Source of the DNA: Molossus alvarezi
Lineage: Eukaryota > Chordata > Mammalia > Chiroptera > Molossidae
Direction: 5' to 3'
Assembly: GCA_037176705.1 (NCBI GenBank)
Contig: CM073895.1
Span: 103,924,551 to 103,988,550, forward strand
Length of the DNA: 64,000 nt
Shown: piece by piece, positions 31,682-41,962 of the stretch
Layout: each line of letters begins with the position of its first letter
Position numbering within the stretch: the first letter of the stretch is position 1
Notes under the pieces: generated by a model
What the model was told of the DNA's origin: nothing
Database searches by the model: none
Seen by the model: the letters and a program-made list of their open reading frames with translations, nothing else
Made by a program: the position numbers and the translations under genes

Positions 31682-34600
31682 TTTATTTATTTTTATTAAT
31701 TAATTTTTGTTACAGATGTTTCTCCTTTTCCCCCCACTGATTCCCCCCTCCCCCTCCCTCCCTGCCCTGCCCCCAGCTTTGTTGTCCATGTCCACTGTTC
31801 ATGCATACTGCATATAAGTTCTGTGGTTTATCTCTCCCCCACCACCCCCTCTTCTGGGGATTGTCAGTCTGTACCCCACTTCCGCATCTCTGGGACTACC
31901 CCATTCCTCAGACTGTTATGTTCATTATATTCCACAAATAAGTGAGATCATATGATACTTGTCTTTCTCTGTTTGGCTTGTTTCACTTAGGGTGATACTT
32001 TCCAGTTCCCTCCATGTAGTCTCAAAGGATAAGAGATCTTTCTTTCTTACAGCTGCGCAGTATTCCATTGTGTATATGTACCACTGCTTTTTTATCCATT
32101 CGTCTACTGATGGACACTTGGGCTGTAGTGCTGCTACAAACATGGGGGTACATATATTCTTTCTGATTGGTGTTTCAGGCTTCCTAGGGTATATTCTTAG
32201 AAGTGGGATCACTGGGTCAAATGGAAGTTCCATTTTTAATTTTTTGAGGTAACACCATATTGTTTTCCATAGTGGCTGCACCAGTCTGCATTCCCACCAG
32301 CAGTGTACTAGAGTCCCCTTTTCTCCACACCCTCGCCAACACTTGTTGTTTGATGATTTGTTGATGGCGGCCATTCTGACAGGTGTGAGGTGATACCTCA
32401 TTGTTGTTTTAATTTGCATCTCTCTGATGATTAGTGATGGTGAACATTTCTTCATATGTCTCTTAGCCATTTGTATGTCCTGTTTGGAGAGGTGTCTATT
32501 TAGTTCCTCTGCCCATTTTTTAATTGGGTTCTTTGTCTTCCTTTTGTTGAGTTGTATGAGCACTCTATATATATTGGAAATTAACCCCTTATCTGATATA
32601 TCATTGGCAATGATGTTCTCCCATACAGTGGGTAGCCCTTCCGTTTTGATGATTGTATCTTTCACTGTGCAGAAGCTTTTGAGTTTGATGTAGTCCCATG
32701 TGTTCATTTTCTCCTTTGTTTCTGTTGCCTTAGGTGATGTATCAGTGAAAATTCTACTGTGTATGACATCTGAAATTTTGTTGCCTACAGTTTCTTCTAG
32801 GATTTTTATGGATTCATGAGTCACATTTAAGTCTTTTATCCATTTTGAGTTTATTCTTGTGTAGGGTGTAAGTTGATTGTCTAGTTTCATTTTTCTGCAT
32901 GTAGCTGTCCAATTTTCCCAACACCGTTTATTAAAGAGGCTGTCTTTACTCCACTGTATGCTCTTGCCACCTTTGTCAAATATTAATTGAGCATATTGCC
33001 TTGGGTCCATTTCTGGCTTCTCTGTTCTGTTCCATTGGTCTATATGCCTGTTCTTGTGCCAGTACCAGGCTGTTTTGATTACAGTGGCTTTGTAGTATAA
33101 CCTGAAATCTGGTAATGTGATCCCTCCAACTTTGTTCTTCTTTTTCAAGAATGCTGTGGCTATTTGAGGTCTTTCTTGGTTCCATATGAACTTTTGAAGT
33201 ACTTGTTCTAATTCTGTGAAGTATGCCGTTGGTATTTTGATGGGGATTGCATTGATCTATGGATTGCTTTGGGTAATGTGGACATTTTAATGATGTTAAT
33301 GCTTCCAATCCATGAATAGGGTATGTGCTTCCACTTTTTAAAATCTTGCTCTATTTCTTTTTTCAATGACCTGTAGTTTTCTGTGAATAGGTCCTTTATT
33401 TCTTTGGTTAAGTTTATTCCTAGGTGTCTTAATTTTTTTTGCCCCAATTGTAAATGGGATTGTTTTCTTAGTTTCTCTTTCTGTGAATTAATCATTGGTG
33501 TATAAGAATGCCATTCATTTCTTTATGTTAATTTTGTATCCTGCTACTTTGCCAAATTCATTTATTAAGTCTAGTAAATTTTTGATGGAGTCTTTGGGGT
33601 TTTCTACGAATAGTATCATGTCATCTGCAAATAATGACAGTTTCACTTCCTCCTTTCCAATTTGAATCCCTTTTATTTTTTCTTCCTGTCTGATTGCTGT
33701 GGCTAAGACTTCCAGTACTATATTAAATAAGAGTGGTGAAAGTGGACATATTTGCCTTGTTCCTGTTCTTAAGGAAAATGCTTTTAGTTTTTGCCCATTG
33801 AGTATGATGTTGGCTGTAGGTCTTTCATATATGGCCTTTATTTTGTTGAGATATGATCTCTCTATTCCCACATTGCTGAGCGTTTTTATCAGAAATGGAT
33901 GCTGGATTTTGTCAAAGGGTTTTTTGGCATCTATTGATATGATCATGTGGTTTTTATTCTTCATTTTATTTATGTGGTGTATCACGTTTATTGATTTGCG
34001 AATATTGTAGCAGCCTTGCCTCCCTGGGATGAATCCCACTTGTTCATGGTGGATAATTTTTTTGGTGTATTGCTGGAGCCGATTTGCTAGTATTTTGTTC
34101 AGGATTTGGCATCTATGTTCATCAGGGATATTGGCCTGTAGTTTTCTTTCTTTGTAGTGTCTTTTTCTGGTTTTCGAAGTAGAAGTATGCTGGCTTCATA
34201 AAATGAGTTTGGAAGTCTTCCTTCTTCTTGAATTTTTTGAAGTAGTTTGAGGAGAATGGGTGTTAATTCTTTGAACGTTCGGTAAAACTCCCCCGTGAAG
34301 CCATCCGGGCCTGAGCTTTTGTTTGCTGGGAGAGTTTTGATTACATCTTTAATTTCTTCTGTTGTTATTGGTCTGTTAAAGTTTCTATCTCTTCCTGGTC
34401 CAGTTTTGGGAGACTATGTATTTCTAGAAATTTGTCCATTTCGCTGAGATTGTCGAATTTGTTGCCATATAATTGTTCATAGTAGTTGTTAACGATCTTT
34501 TGTATTTCTGTGGTGTCAGTTGTTACTGTTCCTCTTTCATTTCTGATTTTGTGTATTTGGGTTCTCTCTCTTTGTTTCTTGGTGAGTCTAGCTAAGGGTT

Positions 34601-35188
34601 CATCAATCTTGTTTATCTTTTTGAAAAACCAGCTCTTCGTTTCATTGATCCTTTGAATTGTTTTTTTGGTCTCTATGTCATTTATTTCTGCTCTGATCTT
34701 TACTATTTTCTTCCTTCTACTTGCTCTGGGGTTTTCTTTTTGTTTGCTCTCTAGTTCTTTAAGTTGTGAGGTTAGATAGTCTATTAGAGATTTTTCTTGT
34801 TTCTTGAGGTAGGCCTGTAGTGCTGTGAACTTCCCTCTCAGAACTGCTTTCGCTGCATGCCATAGATTTTGTGTTGTTGTGTGTTCATTTTCATTGGTTT
34901 CTAGAAAGTTTTTAATTTCTTCCTTGATCTCCTCGGTAACCCACTCATTGTTTAATAACATGCTGTTTAGCTTCCATGTGTTCAAGTGTCTTTGTATGTT
35001 CTTCTTGCAATTTATTTCTAGTTTCATGCCATTATTATCTGCGAAGATGTGCAGTTTTGGTGTGTAATTCTCTGTAGATGTCTATTAAACCCATTTGGTC
35101 TAGTGCTTCATTTAGAGTCTCCGTTTCCTTGATAATTTTTTGTCTAGAGGATCTATCCAGTGATGTCAGTGGGGCGTTGAAGTCCCCC
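31682..35188 (-). mobile_element. L1-D: 5'-truncated L1 with 15-bp TSD
   Basis: A 3.5-kb antisense L1 cut inside the endonuclease domain of ORF2. 3'UTR at 31682-31924 with a C/G-rich tract and a short A tail, ORF2 to the right. TSD 'aaggtcaatttttta' (31667-31681) and 'aaagtcaatttttta' (35189-35203), one mismatch. It is the best preserved L1 here and the family source of the 5629-5907 fragment. Confidence 0.95.
31925..35188 (-). pseudogene. L1-D ORF2 (endonuclease C-end, reverse transcriptase, Cys-rich domain), frame-broken
   Basis: Frames on the minus strand: 35188-34365 (end of endonuclease, GDFNAPLTSLD near the cut, then the linker), 34039-33515 (reverse transcriptase with FADDMILF at about 33615-33631), 33495-33208, and 33148-31925, a clean 407-codon frame to the natural stop. 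The last has the thumb/connector and the cysteine motif [19 protein letters not shown] typical of L1 ORF2p, then [11 protein letters not shown] and ISLICGI at the end. At least three frame changes plus the 5' truncation mean it cannot work. Confidence 0.93.
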
Positions 35189-36485
35189 AAAGTCAATTTT
35201 TTAAGTCCTTTTTTCTCAATTCTTCACTGTGTATTAATTTCTCTTCATTCATCTTTAAGTTTCGCTTCCCTTTCCATTTCTTCTCTCATCACCAATTTGA
35301 TATTAAGTCTAACCACCTAGTTTTTGTTTTTTATAATTTTAGATATTGCAATTTTCAGATATAGAACGTACACTTGGTGCTTATTTATAGTTTTCATTTC
35401 TTTTCTAAGCTTCTCTATCTGTTCACTCACTCTGATCATCTTTTCCTTCAGTCCTTGAAGGACTTAAATATATTCTTTAAAACCCTCGTCTGCTAATTCA
35501 GATACCTATGTTATCTCTTGGTCTGTTTCTATTGGCTGATATTGTTTTACTATGAGTCACACATTTCTGTCTCTTCACATACCTAGTAGATTTTTTTTTA
35601 TATATTGGACATTGTGGAGACTCTGGATTCTGCTATCTTCCTCTGAAGTATGTTGGTATTTGTTCTAGCTGGCAGCTAAGTTACTAGATAATCAACGTAA
35701 ATTGTGGGGACTTGGTTTTACACTGATTTAGGTCTGTGGGAAACCCAAGGTGTTTACCAAGCCTCTGTGATTTGATAGGATTCAAACTCTGAACTTTCTC
35801 CTCTATGGTGGGTGGTAGTTGAAATCTCTCAGTTCTTCCAGTCTTAACAATTTTGCTCCTTAGAATTTACCCTACATACGTGCAGTTCAGGGGTCAGACA
35901 GCAATTTAAAGGAATTTATATACAGGTTTGGGGCTCCTCTCTATTATGGCTAACCTTTTATGAGATTTCCTCTCTCAGTTTCCAGATACTCTGACAACTC
36001 TGAACACCAGACTCCAAAGCCAATAAAATTGAGGCTTTCTATTGAATTCTAGTTACCCTGAGCCAGACAGGTTGGGTTACTCTTAGGGAAAAATCATATA
36101 ATATAAATCTTGTACAATATACTTATTTTTTCCCCATTAGTCAGATTCTTTCCAGCTTTTGTCTGCTTTTGGCCATTCCCCATGCCTTTATATTACATAC
36201 ATAATTCATCTAGAGTTTATAATTATAATCTGGGAGGGTTAGGTTGACACCAGATATTTCACCATAATGGGAACTGAAGCCACTTCTTTTCTTCTTTTTA
36301 CAAAAGAAAGTCTGTTTATAAAATTAGTGTTTAATCACTGAAGAAAAGTTGGAGGATACTAAAAAACATAAAGAACAAAATTAAACAGTCTCAACTATCT
36401 GGAGTCAGTCTCTGGCAACATTTTGGTGAACATCCTTCTAGTCTGTTTGCTATTCGGCTATGTATGTATATGCATGCACGTGTGC

Positions 36486-36507
36486 CTGTCTGTCTGTCTG
36501 TCTTATC

Positions 36508-36546
<39 letters not shown>

Positions 36547-36619
36547 AATCTATCAATCATCTATCTATCTATCATCTATCTACCCATTTATCATCTATCT
36601 ATCTATCTATCTATCTATC

Positions 36620-36658
<39 letters not shown>

Positions 36659-36677
36659 ATCTATCTATCAATCATCA
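36486..36677. repeat. (GTCT)n(ATCT)n microsatellite
   Basis: Four gtct units then more than 35 atct units with 'atca' interruptions. Gives the YLSIYLSI frames in all three phases. Confidence 0.97.
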
Positions 36678-36879
36678 TATTTATTTCCCTTATCTTCTAG
36701 TACAACTGCTTTTTAAATTTTCTCCTTTCTTTAGCCATTTTTCTTCATGGGTTTATTTTTCTCTGTTCATTCTTATGACATTGTATCTTATTAGCAGGGA
36801 CTACCTTTAAAGTATCTTTGTATCTTCAGTCTTTGGAAAACTATAAATATTCAATGACTGTGTGCAGAATGACTAAACT

Positions 36880-37630
36880 TTCCTATTCAAGATAGAGGTC
36901 ATCTTTAACCTATAACTTCACATTCTGTGGTAACCACTACAGCTATTCACAAGTGTTTGGTTCTCCCTTCTTTTAGCATATGGTGGGACTGTACTTCCCT
37001 GCTATGTTGAATTCAGGTAGGGCCATGCGACTTGCTTTGGGCAATAAAATGTGAGCAGAAGAGATGTATCACATATGGTCAGATGCTTTTAGGACCAAAG
37101 AACACTTTGCCATTTCTTTTCCTCTGCAGGGATGATTAGCAATGTTTCATTTAGAGGCTCTTCCGTCAAGCTGGGTCATGGATTAATGATGATGGTAATA
37201 TGAGCAGAGCCCTTACCTGACCCACGAAGAACATGGACATGAACACGAGCATGAAGTAACCCTTTGTTATTTTACACCACGGGTTGGTAAAGTGCTGTGG
37301 GATGGTTATGTTTGTAAATGAAGTTTTCTTGAAACAATTCATGTCATGGCTCTTTTCACCCTACAGAGGCAGAGGTGAGCAGTTGTTACAGACACCTTAT
37401 GGCCTTCAAGACTGAAATATTTAGCATTTGTCCCATTAAGAAAAATTTGCTGCCCTGGCTAGTTTGGCTCAGCGGTTGGAGCGTCGGCTTGCAGACCAGA
37501 GAGTTCCAGGTTCGGTTCCCGCTAGGGGCATGTACAAAACAAATTTGCTGATTCCTCTTATAAGTTGCTGAAATTTGGGACTTGTCACTGGTGCATAATT
37601 TAGGCTATCCTAACTGATCTACATTCTACG
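36880..37630 (+). repeat. Ancient repeat-like region, split by a SINE head
   Basis: 'ggcaataaaatgtgagcaga', 'agagatgtatcacatatggt', 'ggctcttccgtcaagctggg', 'gagcagagcccttacctgac' and 'aagtaaccctttgttatttt' lie in the order of a known old placental repeat. 37551-37630 ends 'ggctatcctaactgatct'. I do not assign a family. Confidence 0.45.
37453..37540 (+). mobile_element. tRNA-sized Ves SINE head insertion with TSD
   Basis: Only the tRNA-related head of a type B SINE is present: A box 'tggctcagcgg', B box 'ggttcggttcc', closing 'gctaggggca', then 'tgtacaaaac'. The tRNA-unrelated body and CT tail are missing. A 10-bp perfect TSD 'aaatttgctg' lies at 37443-37452 and 37541-37550, so the short form is what was inserted. 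It is not a functional tRNA. Confidence 0.85.
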
Positions 37631-38732
37631 TATCCAAGTGTGTAAGGAACAGGCTGGAGGAGGAAAGACCAGAGCAAAGTCAGATGTATCGACTCTAAAA
37701 GGCCAGAGTAGCTAAACCAGTTTCTTTTCAAAGTCATCACGGTCCTCTTTATATAGAACAAATGAAACTACAGTAATTTCTAAAGAAAGTTTATATTGAT
37801 CTTAAAAGAGCCATTTTTGTTTTGTTTTGTTTGCTTTTATTATTTTTGTTTTGTTCTGAGATACGTGAGGGTGAGTGTATCTCGTGCAGTGGGGAGAAAT
37901 CATGGGTCACGTTCGATGTCAGCGTGTTTTCTGCTTTGTAATCCGTGACATCCTTCCTCCAGATTCTGATAACCACGCTCCAGCCCTGTAGAAAACTGTG
38001 GCTCTGCAGACCTTACAGCATCACCACAGACAGGAAAAACCTGAGGTGGAAGCCAGAAGGGTACAGGCTCCGACAGAAGTGCATTTTCCTCATCCAGAGT
38101 CTGAAAGGGAGGCTGTAGGTCACCCCATCACTGAAACACTGCATCTGGAAGGACATCCTGGGGTGAGAGGGGAGGGTCTGTAGACTAACAGGTAAGGAGA
38201 CAGGGAGTGCCTGGAAGGCTGTGCTCAGTGCTCTACACCTGAGCCAAGCCACCCGGACAGGTGGAACTGTTGTCATGGGCACCCTCAGTGCTCACTGCCG
38301 TCTGGACCTGCCGAGGATGCATCGCTGACGGTGCCCACTGGGCCCCACTCGGCTCCTCTGCTCCCTCACGTCTGCCAGGACTCCCACTCCATATCTGGCA
38401 CAGCCTCCCCCACTTCCTGAGGCTTCTTAGATTGACTCTCCCACCCTCCAGCCCCAGCACACAAGGGCCATCAACATCTCGCGGAGTGCAGAGACCCCAG
38501 GGCTGTGATGCTCCACCCCCAGGCGCTAGCTCCACCTTGACCAGTACCTGAGTGATTCCCTGGGCTCAATGACTTCACCTGTAGAACTAGGAGCTGGATG
38601 ATGTACGTAATCTGTACAGTCTCTTTTCCCTCTCAAGGTGTTTCTGCAAATCACTATAGGGAAATAAGGCCGCCAAAAAATAAAAAATAAAAGGAAGTTA
38701 CAGGCTTTTAAAAAACCTCAATATGTCCTCAT
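37631..38732. other. Single-copy DNA, no gene supported
   Basis: 37640-37990 is AT-rich. 38000-38570 is GC-rich with short overlapping frames on both strands (61, 89, 96 and 100 codons) and no motif. No repeat recognised. Confidence 0.35.
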
Positions 38733-38751
38733 AAAAGTTTCATCTGAGCAC

Positions 38752-38984
38752 TGGCTGGTGTGGCTCAGTGGATAGAGCCACTAAAGGGTCATGGGTTTGA
38801 TTCCCAGTCAAGGGCATGTAGCTGGGTTGCAGGTTCGATCTCCGCAGGGCGTGTGGGAGAGGCAACCAAGCTATGTGTCTCACGTCGATGTTTCTCTCTC
38901 TCCCTCCTTCCTCCCTTCTTCCCTTCCACTCTTTCTAAAAATCAATGAAAAAAATATGCTCAGGTAAGGATTAACAACAACAAC
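38752..38984 (+). mobile_element. Ves-type SINE (type B-like)
   Basis: Head 'ctggctggtgtggctcagtg' with 'gatagagccactaaag', B box 'gggtttgattcc', tail 'gctcaggtaaggattaacaa'. TSD 'aaaagtttcatctgagcac' (38733-38751) and 'aaaagctttatctgaacac' (38985-39003), 16 of 19 matching, so an older copy. Confidence 0.92.
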
Positions 38985-39003
38985 AAAAGCTTTATCTGAA
39001 CAC

Positions 39004-39404
39004 TGTGAAATGAAAATTTTCCAAATTCCTTTTCTTGACAGAGAGAAAGGTCCTGTGATACAGGACACTGTCATTTGTAGGTCAAAAGGTGGCACATACA
39101 GACCAACAGGAGAGTTCTGTGTTGCTTTCAGGTATAAGGAACCTCAGTAGCAATTTGAATTCTACATAACAGTTTGTCCAAGACATTTTCATGATTAATG
39201 CGCACACCCAAACAAACTCTTGGAAATGAGGATGGGCCTGAAATGTTGGAGCATTTAACCATTATGTATGCTCTTGTTCTGTTCCTTAAAAAGTAAAAAG
39301 AAGGAAATAAATATTATTATTTTGTTTGAGGCCAGTGAAATCCACCCAGCACCCCTTCCAGCCCTCAGTGGCTGTCACTCCTTGGACACTGGCAAATACC
39401 CAGC
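39004..39404. other. Single-copy DNA, no gene seen
   Basis: Mixed composition with no open frame over 70 codons and no repeat recognised. It separates the SINE from the CpG-rich block. Confidence 0.35.
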
Positions 39405-39500
39405 CCTTTCTAAGCCCGTCTCCTCATCTGCCTACGGGTACCTGTGTTATAGGCCCGTGAGGTTTCAATGACAGAAAGCAAGTCTGCCACAGCGTCTAGG
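39405..39500 (+). mobile_element. MIR relic
   Basis: 'taagcccgtctcctcatctg', 'cctacgggtacctgtgttat' and 'aggcccgtgaggtttcaatg' match the MIR 3' half (cctcatctgtaaaatggg... gtgaggattaaatg). The last part of a 349-codon antisense frame overlaps it, which argues against that frame being a gene. Confidence 0.6.
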
Positions 39501-39539
39501 GAGACACCAGCCTTTGTTACAGGGTTCTCGGTGCATCCT

Positions 39540-40520
39540 CTGGCAGGGGCCCCCACTCCGCCCCACCCGCCCTCTGCCCTTCTCCCTTGGAAGGGTCCAG
39601 CCGCCCGGTGCCCTGCAAGTCGGTGGCCTGGTGTGCGAACAGCACACGGAGCGGAAGAGCTGCGCGAACCGAGGAAACTAGTGGCAACCAGGGGCCCTGG
39701 ACCTTCTGCCCCAGAAACCCTCCTTTTCAGCCGTGGCTGGTGGTCAGCTGAAAACAGCAGATCCCACGGGAGCCCCCCTTCTGGGCCCAGAGGAGAAGGG
39801 AGAGGAGCAAATCTGCTCTGCCGACGACTTGGGGGACACTGGGCCATGGAGGGTCTCAGGTGCACCTGCTCCTGCCTGCGATTGGCGGGTGGCCCGACGC
39901 CTGCGAGGAGGCGCCCCGTTCCCAGCAGCGACATTCTGGTCTCCCAGCCCCGGCTCCTCTCCCCCCGAGGAAGGTCTGGCCGGCCTGCCCGGGTCCTACT
40001 GCAGTGAACGGGCGGCGCTGACCGAGACGCGGCCGCTCCTGAGCCACGTGGGGAGGGGCTCCCCGAAGTCGCCGGCGGGGCCGCCAGGTGCAGCGGGGTG
40101 CGGCCGGCGGGCGGGACGCGGGCGCCCGTCCCAACCTGGGCGGGGCCCGGAGCGTCGGGCTGGCGGGTCCGAGGGCCGGAGCGCCGACCGCCAAGGTCCG
40201 TCCTTGCAGAAGAACGTGGGCTGGTCGGCGGCGCTCGCTGTCCTCCCCGGAGCCTGCCCGCCCCGCGCGCTCGGCCAGCCGCCTCCCAGCCACGAAGGGT
40301 CGGGTCGCGAAGGACCGCGGGCGGCGCGGGGTCGCCGGGGCCCATCTCCGCCAGGACGGCGGCTCGGGGCTCGGGGCTCGGGCCAGGGGCGGACGTGTGC
40401 TCCGCGGGCGGGGCGCCCTCCCCCGAGACCGGCTGCGGAGGCTGGGGTTGGAAATCCACAGGGGGTGCTGAGGCCCACCATGGGGGAGCCTCGAGGTGCT
40501 CCCACAGCGACCTCCTGAAA
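39540..40520. promoter_or_regulatory. CpG island
   Basis: Densest from about 39880 to 40450: many 60-base rows hold 6-10 CpGs, while flanks hold 0-2. It contains GC-box-like 'ggggcgg'-type runs and a 'cacgtg' E-box near 40045. The long frames on both strands here (349 codons antisense 39410-40459, 261 codons sense 39733-40518 and 40098-40883) are P/A/G/R-rich, mutually overlapping and best explained by lack of AT-rich stop codons. It may be a promoter island of an unseen neighbouring gene or noncoding RNA. No TATA box or first exon identified. Confidence 0.7.
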
Positions 40521-40535
40521 CATAGGAAAGTACGC

Positions 40536-40548
40536 GGGGGGGGGGGGG
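40536..40548. repeat. Poly(G) tract
   Basis: Thirteen consecutive G at the right edge of the CpG island. Confidence 0.95.
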
Positions 40549-40867
40549 CGCTAAAAAGAAAAAAGAAGAGAAAAGCCCGCAGAGAGAACAGGACGATGGG
40601 AAGAGAGGGGAGGGGTCACCGGGACAGTCAGTGGCCCGGTCAGCGCCAGGACAAGCTCGCGGACAGAAGGCCCTGGGATGTACGGTGGGTCCTCACCGCG
40701 TGTCCCTGGGCCAGCAGCGTGAGCACCGGCTTGTGGGAACCGCAGGCCTGTGGAACCGAAAGCTCGGGGAGTGGGGCCCAGTGTGCCCACCAGTCCTCCA
40801 GGGACTGTCCTGCCGGCTCAAGTTCAAGACCCGTTGGTACAAGGAAGGGCACTGCCTGGGGCGCTGG

Positions 40868-40935
40868 GAAACGGGGTCCCTGATTTTCCCATCGGTAAAA
40901 GGAAGGGCTGGACCAGATCAGGGACACTGGTGGAT
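40868..40935 (+). mobile_element. L2 LINE relic (3' end)
   Basis: 'ctgattttcccatcggtaaa' followed by 'aggaagggctggaccagatc' matches the L2 3' end pattern (tttccccatctgtaaaatga...ggttggactagatgat). Confidence 0.6.
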
Positions 40936-41126
40936 GCTGTCAGGCAGGTCAGGCAGAGGGAGGGGCCAGGTCGGCATGTCGCAGCCCAGAGGGCCTGTGC
41001 CCAGTGCCAGTCAGTTGTTGGGACAGGTGTAGCCACATTATCTGGTTTTGCAAGAGAAGCTGGGATCCCGATTTTTAAAATGTGAAATATCCTGATTTTT
41101 AAATGTTGGCAACTAATTAAATATTT

Positions 41127-41294
41127 CTATTTTTTAAATCCTCACCCGAGGATATTTTTACATTTATCTTCAGACAGAGTGGGAGGGACGGGGAGAGAGA
41201 GAGAGAGAGAGAGACATCAATGTGTTGCCACCCACACCCAGGACTCCCTGGTCCACAGGCCAAAGCTCTAACTGCTGAGCCACACCGGCTAGGG
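41127..41294 (-). mobile_element. Ves-type SINE (type B), internally deleted
   Basis: Tail 'atcctcacccgaggatattt', GA run, then a jump from 'gtgttgccacccacac' to 'ccaggactccctggtccaca', so the central core (about 60-70 bp, including the B-box region) is missing. Head ends 'gctgagccacaccggctagg'. TSD 'ctaattaaatattt' (41113-41126) and 'ctaattaaacattt' (41295-41308), one mismatch. Confidence 0.92.
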
Positions 41295-41308
41295 CTAATT
41301 AAACATTT

Positions 41309-41734
41309 TAAAAACATTACTTGGGTCTTCCCTGTGGGCCAAGCAAAAGACATGTGCAGCCTGGGGTTGCCTGTACGTCTCAGGTTATATAGTCTTCAAA
41401 TTCCACGTCTCACCTTGTTCTAAAATAGACAGACATGAAATGTGGCTGCTGTCCTGAAATGGAAACTGGGGCTTCCTGAACTCAGAAAATATGAAGAGAG
41501 AAAGTTTTGGAACACCTCAAAGTCACACAGAAGTAGTATTATTCCTTTAATTCCCCTCTTTCTGTCCTCTTTCATGTTCTTAATCAGGGAGCCCCATCAT
41601 TGTCATAATTGAGACCTAAATCTTGCTGACCCACAGAACATTAAGCAGCTTGCTCGGTCTTTGGCCAGAGCCAACCACAACTTCCCTGTCGGGCCCACGC
41701 TGAACACACCTATGTCTATCAGGTGTCTTTTCTG
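41309..41734. other. Single-copy DNA, no gene seen
   Basis: No frame longer than 70 codons and no repeat recognised. Confidence 0.35.
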
Positions 41735-41962
41735 TGTGCGAGGCATTGTTCCATGTGCTTTACATGCATAAACTCTTTCAAACCTGCAACAACTCTGTGA
41801 AACGGATACAGTTATTGTCTCCCATTTTACACACGATAAAACACCCAGAGAGGTTAAGTGATTTGTCCAAGGTCACCCAGCTTGTGTGCCGTATGTGGCC
41901 ACGCTGGGATTTGAACCCAGGCAGCCTGACTGGCTCCAGAGTCCATCACACGTTACTGCCTC
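41735..41962 (-). mobile_element. MIR SINE, antisense, well preserved
   Basis: Near full-length MIR read backwards: 'gaggcattgttccatgtgct', 'ccattttacacacgataaaa', 'gagaggttaagtgatttgtc', 'caaggtcacccagcttgtgt', 'ctgggatttgaacccaggca', 'ctccagagtccatcacacg'. This is the clearest MIR in the window. Confidence 0.9.

Larger units (their letters stand above)
24240..36090 (-). mobile_element. Old antisense L1, dispersed by nested insertions
   Basis: Pieces in minus-strand order, 3'UTR at the left and 5' region at the right: 24240-24297, 24498-25093, 25321-25693, 25952-26070, about 27140-27396 (RT region), 28913-30714, 30906-31170, 31411-31681, 35189-36090. The 27396 and 28913 ends are adjacent in L1, which shows that 27397-28912 is an insertion. 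The right part holds the 5' L1 region ('gacattgtggagactctgga' at about 35607). All frames are dead. It may combine more than one old copy. Confidence 0.6.

Noticed and set aside
37453..37531. A functional tRNA gene
   Set aside because: A and B boxes are present but the sequence matches the head of local Ves SINEs, stems are imperfect, and it has retroposition TSDs.
39410..40459. 349-codon antisense frame in the CpG island
   Set aside because: P/A/G/R-rich, overlaps open frames on the other strand, and its C-terminal codons fall in a MIR relic. GC-rich DNA lacks stop codons by chance.
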